Assembly: GCA_963813435.1 (NCBI GenBank)
Contig: CAWEYY010000002.1
Location: 1 to 64,000, forward strand
Source: AC-32 sp963813435
Lineage (GTDB): Bacteria > Actinomycetota > Thermoleophilia > Gaiellales > Gaiellaceae
DNA length: 64,000 bases
Direction: 5' to 3'
The notes below the pieces were generated by a model that saw nothing but the letters and a program-made list of their open reading frames with translations, was not told the DNA's origin and made no database searches. The translations under genes were made by a program, and so were the position numbers. Position 1 is the first letter of the stretch. Each line of letters starts with the position of its first letter. This document shows, in pieces, positions 57,534 to 64,000 of this stretch.

Positions 57534-58333
57534 CCCTGGGCCTTCTTGATCGCGGCCTCGACGGTCGGGACGTCGGGCGCGCCGCCGGGTGCGATGTTCG
57601 TCAGCTTTCCGCCCGTCTTGCCGATCAGCACCGTCGGCGTCCCGAGGACCCTGTCGGCGTTCGCCTGCTGATCGAACGTATGCGTCTGCGCGAGGACCTT
57701 GGGCGACGTGCGGTTGCTCAGGGCCTGCTGCACGTTCAGCCCCGGGATGCTCGCGTAGGCGGCCGCGACGAGCTGGTCGGTCAACCAGCCCGAGTTCTCG
57801 GGCTGCTGGTTGAAGTAGATGAGCTGGTTGAACTGCGCGAGCCTGTTCTGTAGCCCGGCGGAGAGCGCCGCGCGCCGCCCGACCTCCGACTCCGCGCCGA
57901 TGAACGCGATCGGCCTGGTGATCACCTTGACCTTCCCCTCCCGCACGTAGCGCGAGGTGATCGTCGGCATCACACCGGTCTCGAACTCCCGGCACACCGG
58001 GCACTGGAGGTCGATGTACTGCACCATCGTCACCGGCGCGTCCGGCGAGCCGAGCACGTTCCCATTCTGAGGGATCCCGTCGAAGCCCTTGATGACGGCA
58101 TCGGCGTCCGGAAGCGCGCTCGCGGACGTCGTCGTCACCAGGTTGGAGGAACCGGAGGAGCCCGACCCGCGCCCGGCCACCACGAAGACGACCACGGCGG
58201 CGACAACCGCAACCGCGATCGCGATGGCCACGATCGCGAGCACCTTGGGCGACGCCTGGCGACCGCCCGTGCTGCTCACCGGAGGCCGCTTCACGTCCTG
58301 CCGCTGCTGTCTGGCTTTCTTGCCGCTCGTCAT
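57527..58333 (-). CDS. DsbA-like membrane-anchored thiol oxidoreductase
   Basis: The 268-residue protein has a short basic cytoplasmic part, one membrane helix (31-53), a Ser/Thr-rich linker and an extracellular thioredoxin-fold domain with CPVC (111-114) in 'VQYIDLQCPVCREFE' and the cis-Pro loop VLGTPTVLIG. It should form or shuffle disulfides in exported proteins. The start overlaps the dsbB-like gene by four bases; the pair makes a complete oxidative module. Confidence 0.88.
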   Translation of the reverse strand: MTSGKKARQQRQDVKRPPVSSTGGRQASPKVLAIVAIAIAVAVVAAVVVFVVAGRGSGSSGSSNLVTTTSASALPDADAVIKGFDGIPQNGNVLGSPDAPVTMVQYIDLQCPVCREFETGVMPTITSRYVREGKVKVITRPIAFIGAESEVGRRAALSAGLQNRLAQFNQLIYFNQQPENSGWLTDQLVAAAYASIPGLNVQQALSNRTSPKVLAQTHTFDQQANADRVLGTPTVLIGKTGGKLTNIAPGGAPDVPTVEAAIKKAQGQ

Positions 58334-58899
58334 GGTTCCTCGTCGGGAACGGTAGCGCTCGGAGCGGGCAGGGCGCCCAGAAGCAGGAATGCGAAGCACA
58401 GCGCGAAGCCGGTCAGGGCCAGCGTCGGGATCGTCACGTAGCCGAACTCCTCGATCCACTTGACGGCGCAGCCGCCCGGAGCCGAGGCCAGGCAGATCTG
58501 GGATTGCACGACCACGCCGTTCTCGACCAGCAGGTGGTAGACGGACACGCCGGCGCCGACGAGCGGGAGCGGCAGCAGGTAGCGGCACATGCGCCGATCG
58601 TTCGCGAGCGCGGCCAGGAGCGTCGTGATCGTCAGCGGGTACATGCAGATGCGCTGGTACCAGCAGAGCTCGCACGGCGGGAAGTGCGCGATCTCCGAGA
58701 AGAACAGGCTCCCGCCGGTGGCGATCGAGGAGACCAGGAACACGATCCACAGCTCGTAGCCCTCGACCGCGCGGCGAAACCACTCCCCTGGACCCCGCAG
58801 GCCGACGAGCCACGCGAGCCCGACGAGGACCAGCGCGGCGGCGAGGACTTGGCCAACGACCCCGAGGACGGCCAGCAGGACGATGGCGTCGTGCGTCAT
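58330..58899 (-). CDS. dsbB: DsbB-like disulfide bond formation protein
   Basis: A 189-residue membrane protein with five or so helices, the first redox pair C76/C79 (PPCELCWYQRICMYP) and the second pair C136/C144 in the second extracellular loop. DsbB passes electrons from DsbA to quinone. It is coupled to the DsbA-like gene. Standard length for the actinobacterial form. Confidence 0.9.
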   Translation of the reverse strand: MTHDAIVLLAVLGVVGQVLAAALVLVGLAWLVGLRGPGEWFRRAVEGYELWIVFLVSSIATGGSLFFSEIAHFPPCELCWYQRICMYPLTITTLLAALANDRRMCRYLLPLPLVGAGVSVYHLLVENGVVVQSQICLASAPGGCAVKWIEEFGYVTIPTLALTGFALCFAFLLLGALPAPSATVPDEEP

Positions 58900-59297
58900 C
58901 AGCCGGCCCGGAGGAAGATCCGGCCGCCGCGCGTCCGCTCGGCGAGCAGCCGGCCGTGGAGCTCACGCTCCCAGAGGTAGACGCGGCTCACGGCGATGAG
59001 CGCAGCGACGCCGAGCCCCGCGAGGATGCCGGCGAGCACCGCGGCCAGGCTCGGGTTGGCCGCAAGCGCGATCGCTGCGCCGATCGTCAGCGCGATCGTG
59101 CTCGGGTACGACGCCTTCGCGAGCGAGCGCCAGAGCGGCTCGACGACCGCCTCCGGCGGCGGCGGGTCCTTGGCCTCGGCGATCCGTTGGTCAGTGCGGC
59201 GCCGCCCCGAGCCGGCCAGAAGCGCGAACAGGCCGCCCGCCGGTCCGGGGTCGACCCCCCGGGCGCGGGCAAGCGCGAGCGCGCCCACTCCGAGCAC
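58899..59297 (-). CDS. Membrane protein of unknown function between pnp and dsbB
   Basis: A 132-residue product with one or two N-terminal hydrophobic stretches and a clear helical pair at about 65-105. The GTG at 59297 cuts into what looks like a longer first helix (ALLIGGARIVLGVGAL); upstream there are only 14 open codons, with no ATG, GTG or TTG, before the pnp stop in the same frame. A CTG start at 59318 or 59315 is therefore possible. The family is not recognised. The stop overlaps the dsbB start by one base. Confidence 0.6.
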   Translation of the reverse strand: MLGVGALALARARGVDPGPAGGLFALLAGSGRRRTDQRIAEAKDPPPPEAVVEPLWRSLAKASYPSTIALTIGAAIALAANPSLAAVLAGILAGLGVAALIAVSRVYLWERELHGRLLAERTRGGRIFLRAG

Positions 59298-59339
59298 GAT
59301 CCGCGCTCCCCCGATCAGAAGAGCCTGCGACCGCGGCGG

Positions 59340-61841
59340 CTAGCCGCGGTCGCGGTCGCCTCGTCCTCCGCCGCTGCCGCCGCGGCGGCCGCGATTGCCA
59401 CCGTCACGGCGTGGCGGCCGCTCCTCGCGCTCGCGCGGCGGAGCGTCCTTGGCGCGCTCGATCAGCTCCTCGGGCTGGACGAGGTTGCCGTTCTCGTGCT
59501 TGGCGACGAGCTTGAGGCCGATCCGGCCGCGGTCCTTGTCCACCTCCTGGACGACGACGTCGAGCACGTCGCCGCGCCCGATCACGTCCTCGATGTGTCC
59601 GACCCGCCCGGGGCCGACGTTGGAGACGTGGAGCAGGCCGTCAGTGCCTTTCTTCAGCTCGACGAAGGCGCCGAACTGCGTGGTCTTGACGACCCTGCCG
59701 GTGTACGTGTCGCCGACCTCGGGCTCCTTCGTGAGCGCCTCGATCGCGGCGATCGCCGCATCGGCCTTCGTGCCCTCGGTCGCGTAGATGAGAATCGTGC
59801 CGTCCTCCTCGATGTCGATCTGGACCTCGTAGTCGGACTCCAGCGACCGGATCGTCTCGCCGCCCTTGCCGATCACGAGCCCGATCTGCTCGGGGTTGAT
59901 CGAGACCGTCGAGATGCGCGGAGCATGCTCGGCGAGCTGCTCGCGGCTCTCCGGCAGCACCTCGGCCATCTTGTCGAGGATCGACTCGCGCGCCCGCTTC
60001 GCCTGCTCGAGCGCGTTGCGCATGATCTCCTGCGTGACGCCGGTGATCTTGATGTCCATCTGGAGGGCGGTGATGCCGTCCCGCGACCCGGCGACCTTGA
60101 AGTCCATGTCGCCGAGGTGATCCTCGGCGCCCTGGATGTCGGTCAGGATCACGTAGTCGTCGCCCTCCTTGACGAGGCCCATCGCGATCCCGCCCACGGG
60201 CGCCTTGATCGGCACGCCCGCATCCTGGAGCGCGAGCGTCGACCCGCAGACGGAGCCCATCGAGGACGAGCCGTTCGACTCGAGCGTCTCCGAGACGAGG
60301 CGGATCGTGTACGGGAACTCCTCGAGCTCGGGGATCATCGGCTCGAGCGCCCGCTGCGCCAGCGCACCGTGCCCGATGTCACGCCGCTTCGGCCCTCGCA
60401 TGAAACCCGTCTCCCCGACCGAGTAGGGCGGGAAGTTGTAGTGGTGCATGTAGCGCCGCTCCGACTCGAGCGAGAGGTCGTCGATCCGCTGGCCCTCCTT
60501 GGCGGTACCGAGGGTGAGCAGCGTCATGATCTGCGTCTGGCCGCGCGTGAAGAGCGCCGAGCCGTGCGTGCGCGGGCTGACGCCCACTTCGCACGAGACC
60601 GGGCGGATCTCCTCGGCGCCGCGCCCGTCGGGACGGCGCTTGTCGACTGCGATCTTCCGCCGGACGAGCTCCTTGTAGATCGTCTCCGCTGAGCGCTTCA
60701 GGTACTGCCGCGTCATCGAGTCCTTGACGGGCGGCGTCTCCGGATCCGCAGGCGCGGGCCCGACCGGGAAGGGCAGCTCCGCCTCGTCCTCGATCCGGCC
60801 GAAGAGCAGGCTGCGCTTCGCCGAGCGGAGCTCCTTCGAGTCCTGCTCGGCGTCGGTCAGCGCGCGGAGGTCGTCCTCGAACTGGGTTGCGACCGGGCCG
60901 CGCACGGCCTCGAGCCGCTGGCGGTCGAGGATGATCGCGAGGCTCGACCGCACCTGGATCTGGCGGCGGATGTCGTCTTCTGTCGAGTCCATCGAGATCG
61001 CGGGGGCGAGCTCGGCCGCGAGCTCCTCGACGACTGCTCCTGCCTCACGGAGGCCATCTGCTCCAATCCGCTCCTGGATGCGGGGGGCGTGCTCCGCCTC
61101 GAGCTGCTCGGTGAGCTCCGCGTCGAGCCAGCGCTCCTTGCCCGCCTGGCGGCGCAGGTCTTCCTGCGCCTCGCAGATCTTGATGATCTCGCCGTGGGCC
61201 AGCTCCAAGGCCTCGAGGATCGTCTCCTCCGGGATCTCGACGGCGCCGGCCTCGACCATCGTGAGGGCATCCTTCGTGCCAACGACGATCAGGTCGAGCG
61301 TGCTCTCGCCGGTGTCGATCGCGGCGAGTGTCGGGTTGACGACGAGCTCTCCGTCGATCAGGCCGATCCGGACGGCGCCAACCGGCCCGAGGAAGGGCAG
61401 CGGGGAGACCATCAGCGCGGCCGAGGCGCCGTTGATGCAGAGAATGTCGTGTGCGGTGACGAGGTCAGCCGAGAGCGTCGTGCAGACCACGTGCACCTCG
61501 TTGCGGAAGCCCTTCGGCCAGAGCGGCCGGATCGGGCGGTCGATCATGCGGGCGGTCAGGATCGCCCGCTCGGTCGGGCGGCCTTCGCGCTTGAAGAAGC
61601 CTCCGGGAATCTTGCCCGCCGCGTACATGCGCTCCTCGACGTCGACGGTGAGCGGGAAGAAGTCGGCGCCTTCGCGCGCCTCCATCTTTCCCTGCGCGGT
61701 GGCGAGCACCATCGTCTCGCCTGCACGGACGAGAACGGCGCCGTCGGCCTGCTTGGCCAGCTTGCCGGTCTCGAAGGTCAGCTCCTCGCCCCCAACGGTC
61801 ACGGAGACCGTTGTGGTCGTGGGCTCAGTCGTTACTGCCAT
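59340..61841 (-). CDS. pnp: Polyribonucleotide nucleotidyltransferase (PNPase)
   Basis: A phosphorolytic 3'-5' exoribonuclease. The 833-residue protein has two RNase PH domains (about 10-220 and 320-550, with 'GEGQRIDDLSLESERRYMHH'-type core motifs), KH (INPEQIGLVIGKGGETIRSLE) and S1 (GDTYTGRVVKTTQFGAFVELKKG) domains, and a basic Gly/Arg tail (RRDGGNRGRRGGSGGGRG). I use the ATG at 61841, with GGAGG seven bases upstream; an earlier start lies inside a regulatory hairpin. It follows rpsO, as usual. Confidence 0.95.
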   Translation of the reverse strand: MAVTTEPTTTTVSVTVGGEELTFETGKLAKQADGAVLVRAGETMVLATAQGKMEAREGADFFPLTVDVEERMYAAGKIPGGFFKREGRPTERAILTARMIDRPIRPLWPKGFRNEVHVVCTTLSADLVTAHDILCINGASAALMVSPLPFLGPVGAVRIGLIDGELVVNPTLAAIDTGESTLDLIVVGTKDALTMVEAGAVEIPEETILEALELAHGEIIKICEAQEDLRRQAGKERWLDAELTEQLEAEHAPRIQERIGADGLREAGAVVEELAAELAPAISMDSTEDDIRRQIQVRSSLAIILDRQRLEAVRGPVATQFEDDLRALTDAEQDSKELRSAKRSLLFGRIEDEAELPFPVGPAPADPETPPVKDSMTRQYLKRSAETIYKELVRRKIAVDKRRPDGRGAEEIRPVSCEVGVSPRTHGSALFTRGQTQIMTLLTLGTAKEGQRIDDLSLESERRYMHHYNFPPYSVGETGFMRGPKRRDIGHGALAQRALEPMIPELEEFPYTIRLVSETLESNGSSSMGSVCGSTLALQDAGVPIKAPVGGIAMGLVKEGDDYVILTDIQGAEDHLGDMDFKVAGSRDGITALQMDIKITGVTQEIMRNALEQAKRARESILDKMAEVLPESREQLAEHAPRISTVSINPEQIGLVIGKGGETIRSLESDYEVQIDIEEDGTILIYATEGTKADAAIAAIEALTKEPEVGDTYTGRVVKTTQFGAFVELKKGTDGLLHVSNVGPGRVGHIEDVIGRGDVLDVVVQEVDKDRGRIGLKLVAKHENGNLVQPEELIERAKDAPPREREERPPRRDGGNRGRRGGSGGGRGDRDRG

Positions 61842-61849
61842 TTGTCGTT

Positions 61850-61917
61850 CCTCCACTTCTGAGGAGAGTGGAGGTTTGAACCAAGCCTCGACGCCGGGGC
61901 CTCGCTCAAACTTCCAC
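61850..61917 (-). promoter_or_regulatory. Mutually exclusive hairpins in the pnp leader
   Basis: On the transcript, CCTCCAC (61874-61868) can pair perfectly with GTGGAGG (61856-61850), which contains the pnp ribosome binding site. It is also part of a 12-base arm (61879-61868) that pairs upstream with 61917-61906 at 11 of 12 positions. The two structures cannot coexist. Known PNPases autoregulate through double-stranded leaders cut by RNase III; this layout suggests such a switch. Confidence 0.55.
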
Positions 61918-61948
61918 CCTCGAGGGTCTGGGTCTGGTTCGGCCGGTC

Positions 61949-62218
61949 CTACCTCCTGAGGCCGAGCTCTTCGATCAGCTTGCGGTACCCCTCGAGGTCC
62001 CGCTTCTGCAGGTACTGCAGGAACCGGCGACGGCGCCCGACGAGCTTGAGCAGCCCGCGGCGCGAATGGTGGTCCTTCGGGTGGCTACGAAGGTGCTCCG
62101 TGAGCTCGTTGATCCGGGCGGTCAAGAGCGCGACCTGCACCTGGGCCGAGCCGGTGTCGGTGCCGCTGCGGCCGTGCTTGCCGACGATCTCCTGCTTCGC
62201 TTCCTTGGTGAGGGTCAA
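61949..62218 (-). CDS. rpsO: Small ribosomal subunit protein uS15
   Basis: Binds 16S rRNA early in 30S assembly. The 89 residues match S15 exactly in length and motifs (GSAQVQVALLTARINELTEHL, DHHSRRGLLKLVGRRRRFLQYL). The start is TTG at 62218 preceded by AAGGAGG four bases away; frames open further upstream lack any S15 similarity. Confidence 0.95.
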   Translation of the reverse strand: MTLTKEAKQEIVGKHGRSGTDTGSAQVQVALLTARINELTEHLRSHPKDHHSRRGLLKLVGRRRRFLQYLQKRDLEGYRKLIEELGLRR

Positions 62219-62281
62219 ACTGCCTCCTTCTACATGACTCCGCAGTCCAAGCGCGCCGCGGGGAAGCACCTGCGAACGGCT

Positions 62282-62327
62282 GAGACTGCGGTCTCGGAGA
62301 AGGGTAGCAGGCGGGCTGTGGCCCGCC
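62282..62327 (-). promoter_or_regulatory. Two hairpins in the rpsO leader
   Basis: GGCGGGC/GCCCGCC (62310-62316 with 62321-62327) and GAGAC/GTCTC (62282-62286 with 62291-62295) lie 64-110 bases before the rpsO start. S15 represses its own synthesis via leader RNA structures in several bacteria; the lineage-specific structure here is not one I can match. Confidence 0.4.
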
Positions 62328-62437
62328 GGTTCGGCCGCCGACCGCCAGGTCGGGCGCAGACCCGGAGGCCACCAACCTCCTCCCCACCGCGAGCGTAACG
62401 AGGAAACGCGCACGCGTGGGAGACGGGACCGCGCCGA

Positions 62438-62450
62438 AATCGTCACGATT
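62438..62450. promoter_or_regulatory. Palindrome just upstream of the gamma-glutamyltransferase start
   Basis: AATCGT-C-ACGATT is a perfect 6-bp inverted repeat ending seven bases before the GTG. No ribosome binding site is visible, so the mRNA may be leaderless, with this sequence as an operator or part of the core promoter. Confidence 0.3.
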
Positions 62451-62456
62451 CATCCC

Positions 62457-63836
62457 GTGCAGGCGGCGGTAGCAGCGGGGCACCCGGCCACGGTCGAGGT
62501 CGGCATCGAGATCCTCGAGGACGGGGGCTCGGCCGCCGACGCCGCCGTTGCCGCATCGCTCGCGTCGTGCGTCGCCGAGACCGTGATGACCGGCTTGCTC
62601 GGCGGGGGCCACGGCCTCTACTTCGACGCGCCGACCGGCCGCGCGCGCACCCTCGACTGCTTCGTCGCGATCCCGGGCCTCGGGAGAGAGCCGCGGCACG
62701 CGGAGCTCCTCGAGCTCGACATCGTGTTCGGAAACGCGCTCGTGCACTACTCCGTCGGCATCGCCTCCTGCGGCGTCCCGGGGCTTCCCGCCGGGCTTGC
62801 TGAGCTCCACAAAGAGCACGGACACCTCCCCTGGCAGCGGCTCGTCGAGCCCGCGCTGCGGCTGGCCGCGGACGGCGTCGACTTCCCGCCGGCGCATGCG
62901 GCGTGCCTTGCGATGCTCGAGCCGGTCATGACGATGAACGAGGGCGCTCGCATCTACGCGCCGGAGGGCGAGTTGCTCCCGGCGGGCGCGCACCTCGTCC
63001 AGCCGGGCCTCGTGGCTGCGCTCGAGCTGGTCGCCGAAGAGGGCCCGCGGAGCGCCTACGACGGCACGCTCGGCGAAGCCCTGCTCGAGCTGATGGACGA
63101 GCGCGACGGGCTCGTCACGCGCGCCGACCTCGACCGCTACGAGGCCCGCTGGTCGGACCCGGTCGAGGTCTCCTTCGCCGGGAAGCGCTTCCTGACGCGC
63201 GGCGGGCTGTCCGATCTCGCGGAGCTGCTCGCGGGGCTTCCGCGACTTCAGGGGCTCCGCCCCGCCGAGCGCGCGCTCGTGCTCGCCCGCACGCTCGACG
63301 GCCCCGACAGCGTGGGCGACACGACGAACCTCACGGTCGTGGACGCCGAGGGCAGCGCGTGTGTCCTGACGACGAGCCTCGGCCTCGGCTCCGGCGACTT
63401 CGTCCCCGGCTTCGACCTGCACCTGAACAGCATGCTCGGCGAGACCGACCTGATCCGCGGCCCGCTCGAGCCGGGCGAGCGGATGGGGAGCATGATGGCG
63501 CCGAGCCTCGCGCTGGACGGCGACGGCGTCGCGTTCGCCGCCGGCGCGGCCGGAGGAACACGCCTCCGCAGCGCGATGCTCCAGGTCGTCTCGGGCACCC
63601 TCGACGAGGGGCTCGACGTGCAGGTGGCCGTGGAGCGCCAGCGGCTCCACCCTGCGGACGGCCTCGTCAACCTCGAGGAGGGGTTCGAGCCGGAGGTCGC
63701 CGACGCGCTCCAAGACGCCGGGTACGAGGTCCGCGCCTGGGACACGCGGCACCACTACTTCGGCGGCGTCAGCGCGGTGACGCGAACCGGCTGCGCAGGC
63801 GATCCACGGCGAAGCGGGGCCGCGCGGGCGCTCTAG
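62457..63836 (+). CDS. Gamma-glutamyltransferase family protein (Ntn hydrolase)
   Basis: The 459-residue protein has the large-subunit start 'AGHPATVEVGIEILEDGGSAADAAVAA' and the self-cleavage/nucleophile site GDTTNLTVVD, where the second Thr begins the small subunit, followed by GGAAGGTRLRSAMLQV. It lacks a signal peptide and is shorter than classic GGT (about 550), so a cytoplasmic acylase role is possible. It lies on the opposite strand between rpsO and ribF, interrupting a commonly conserved order. Confidence 0.85.
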   Translation: MQAAVAAGHPATVEVGIEILEDGGSAADAAVAASLASCVAETVMTGLLGGGHGLYFDAPTGRARTLDCFVAIPGLGREPRHAELLELDIVFGNALVHYSVGIASCGVPGLPAGLAELHKEHGHLPWQRLVEPALRLAADGVDFPPAHAACLAMLEPVMTMNEGARIYAPEGELLPAGAHLVQPGLVAALELVAEEGPRSAYDGTLGEALLELMDERDGLVTRADLDRYEARWSDPVEVSFAGKRFLTRGGLSDLAELLAGLPRLQGLRPAERALVLARTLDGPDSVGDTTNLTVVDAEGSACVLTTSLGLGSGDFVPGFDLHLNSMLGETDLIRGPLEPGERMGSMMAPSLALDGDGVAFAAGAAGGTRLRSAMLQVVSGTLDEGLDVQVAVERQRLHPADGLVNLEEGFEPEVADALQDAGYEVRAWDTRHHYFGGVSAVTRTGCAGDPRRSGAARAL

Positions 63837-64000
63837 CCCGGCGGCTCGACTGCGCGCGTCTCCTCCACATCGCTCGCGATCTGCGCGACGAGCTCCTCCT
63901 CGCTCTCGAACTGCGCCTCGTCGCGCAGCCGCCGCCAGAGCTGGACGACCAGCCGCTCGCCGTAGAGGTCGCCGTCGAAGTCGAGCAGATGTGCCTCGAC
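63833..64000 (-). CDS. ribF: Bifunctional riboflavin kinase/FAD synthetase, C-terminal fragment
   Basis: The 55 residues visible before the window edge (VEAHLLDFDGDLYGERLVVQ, then RLRDEAQFESEEELVAQIASDV) match the end of the riboflavin kinase domain of RibF, which makes FMN and FAD. The stop overlaps the gamma-glutamyltransferase stop tail to tail. The 5' part lies beyond the window. Confidence 0.85.
   Translation of the reverse strand, partial: VEAHLLDFDGDLYGERLVVQLWRRLRDEAQFESEEELVAQIASDVEETRAVEPPG

Overview
The window is GC-rich, densely packed bacterial chromosome. It most resembles a deep-branching Actinomycetota of the Thermoleophilia/Rubrobacteria kind (inference). Supporting signs are MurT/GatD lipid II amidation, a GarA-like FHA protein followed by an FtsR-type MerR regulator, an RsiG-like one-motif c-di-GMP anti-sigma protein, RNase Y together with RNase J, two primary-type sigma factors, an LL-diaminopimelate aminotransferase route to DAP, and HD-GYP proteins next to a DUF5317 protein. 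No rRNA, CRISPR array or intact transposon is visible.

Layout. 1-3.9 kb: tRNA-Pro(GGG), then a loose accessory zone with a second copy of the tRNA 3' end, small orphan genes and a large three-way-junction inverted repeat. 4-6 kb: glyoxalase-like protein and HutF, divergent from pgsA. 6.2-11.4 kb: a sugar nucleotidyltransferase/phosphomutase fusion (frameshifted), rsiG-like, garA-like, ftsR, apt. 11.9-14.3 kb: DnaA-box cluster, a candidate small RNA with its own promoter and U-tract, and two rpoD-family genes facing each other. 14.5-21 kb: stand-alone glutaminase domain, homing-endonuclease-associated-repeat protein, a membrane GGDEF/HD-GYP protein, and a secreted subtilase with a pentapeptide-repeat tail. 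21.3-23.4 kb: murT-gatD.

23.4-32.8 kb is one long minus-strand run: rny, methyltransferase, miaB, tyrosine phosphatase, miaA, dapF, dapL, hflX, dut, nudix, mostly overlapping or nearly so. 33.1-37.2 kb: rodZ-like, cinA, thpR, recA, recX. 37.3-42.7 kb: a BMP-family nucleoside-type ABC importer. 42.8-48 kb: ftsK, two unknown genes, rnj. 48.3-54.1 kb: two paralogous membrane HD-GYP proteins separated by a 27-residue membrane microprotein, followed without a gap by a DUF5317-MFS fusion. 54.2-57 kb: M16 peptidase, dapB, dapA. 57.2-64 kb: a small zincin, a DsbA/DsbB-like pair, pnp, rpsO, a gamma-glutamyltransferase and the end of ribF.

Themes. Four genes handle or sense c-di-GMP. Four genes of DAP synthesis (dapA, dapB, dapL, dapF) are here, but DapF has serine at both catalytic cysteine positions. 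Two RNases, PNPase, RecA/RecX/CinA and two sigma factors make this a core information-processing region. A dispersed palindromic repeat family occurs at four sites (26.8, 45.1, 48.0 and 54.1 kb). The best candidates for something undescribed are the promoter-to-U-tract RNA at 12.0 kb, the three-way-junction element at 2.7 kb, the palindromic repeat family, the subtilase pentapeptide tail, and the alternative hairpins over the pnp ribosome binding site.
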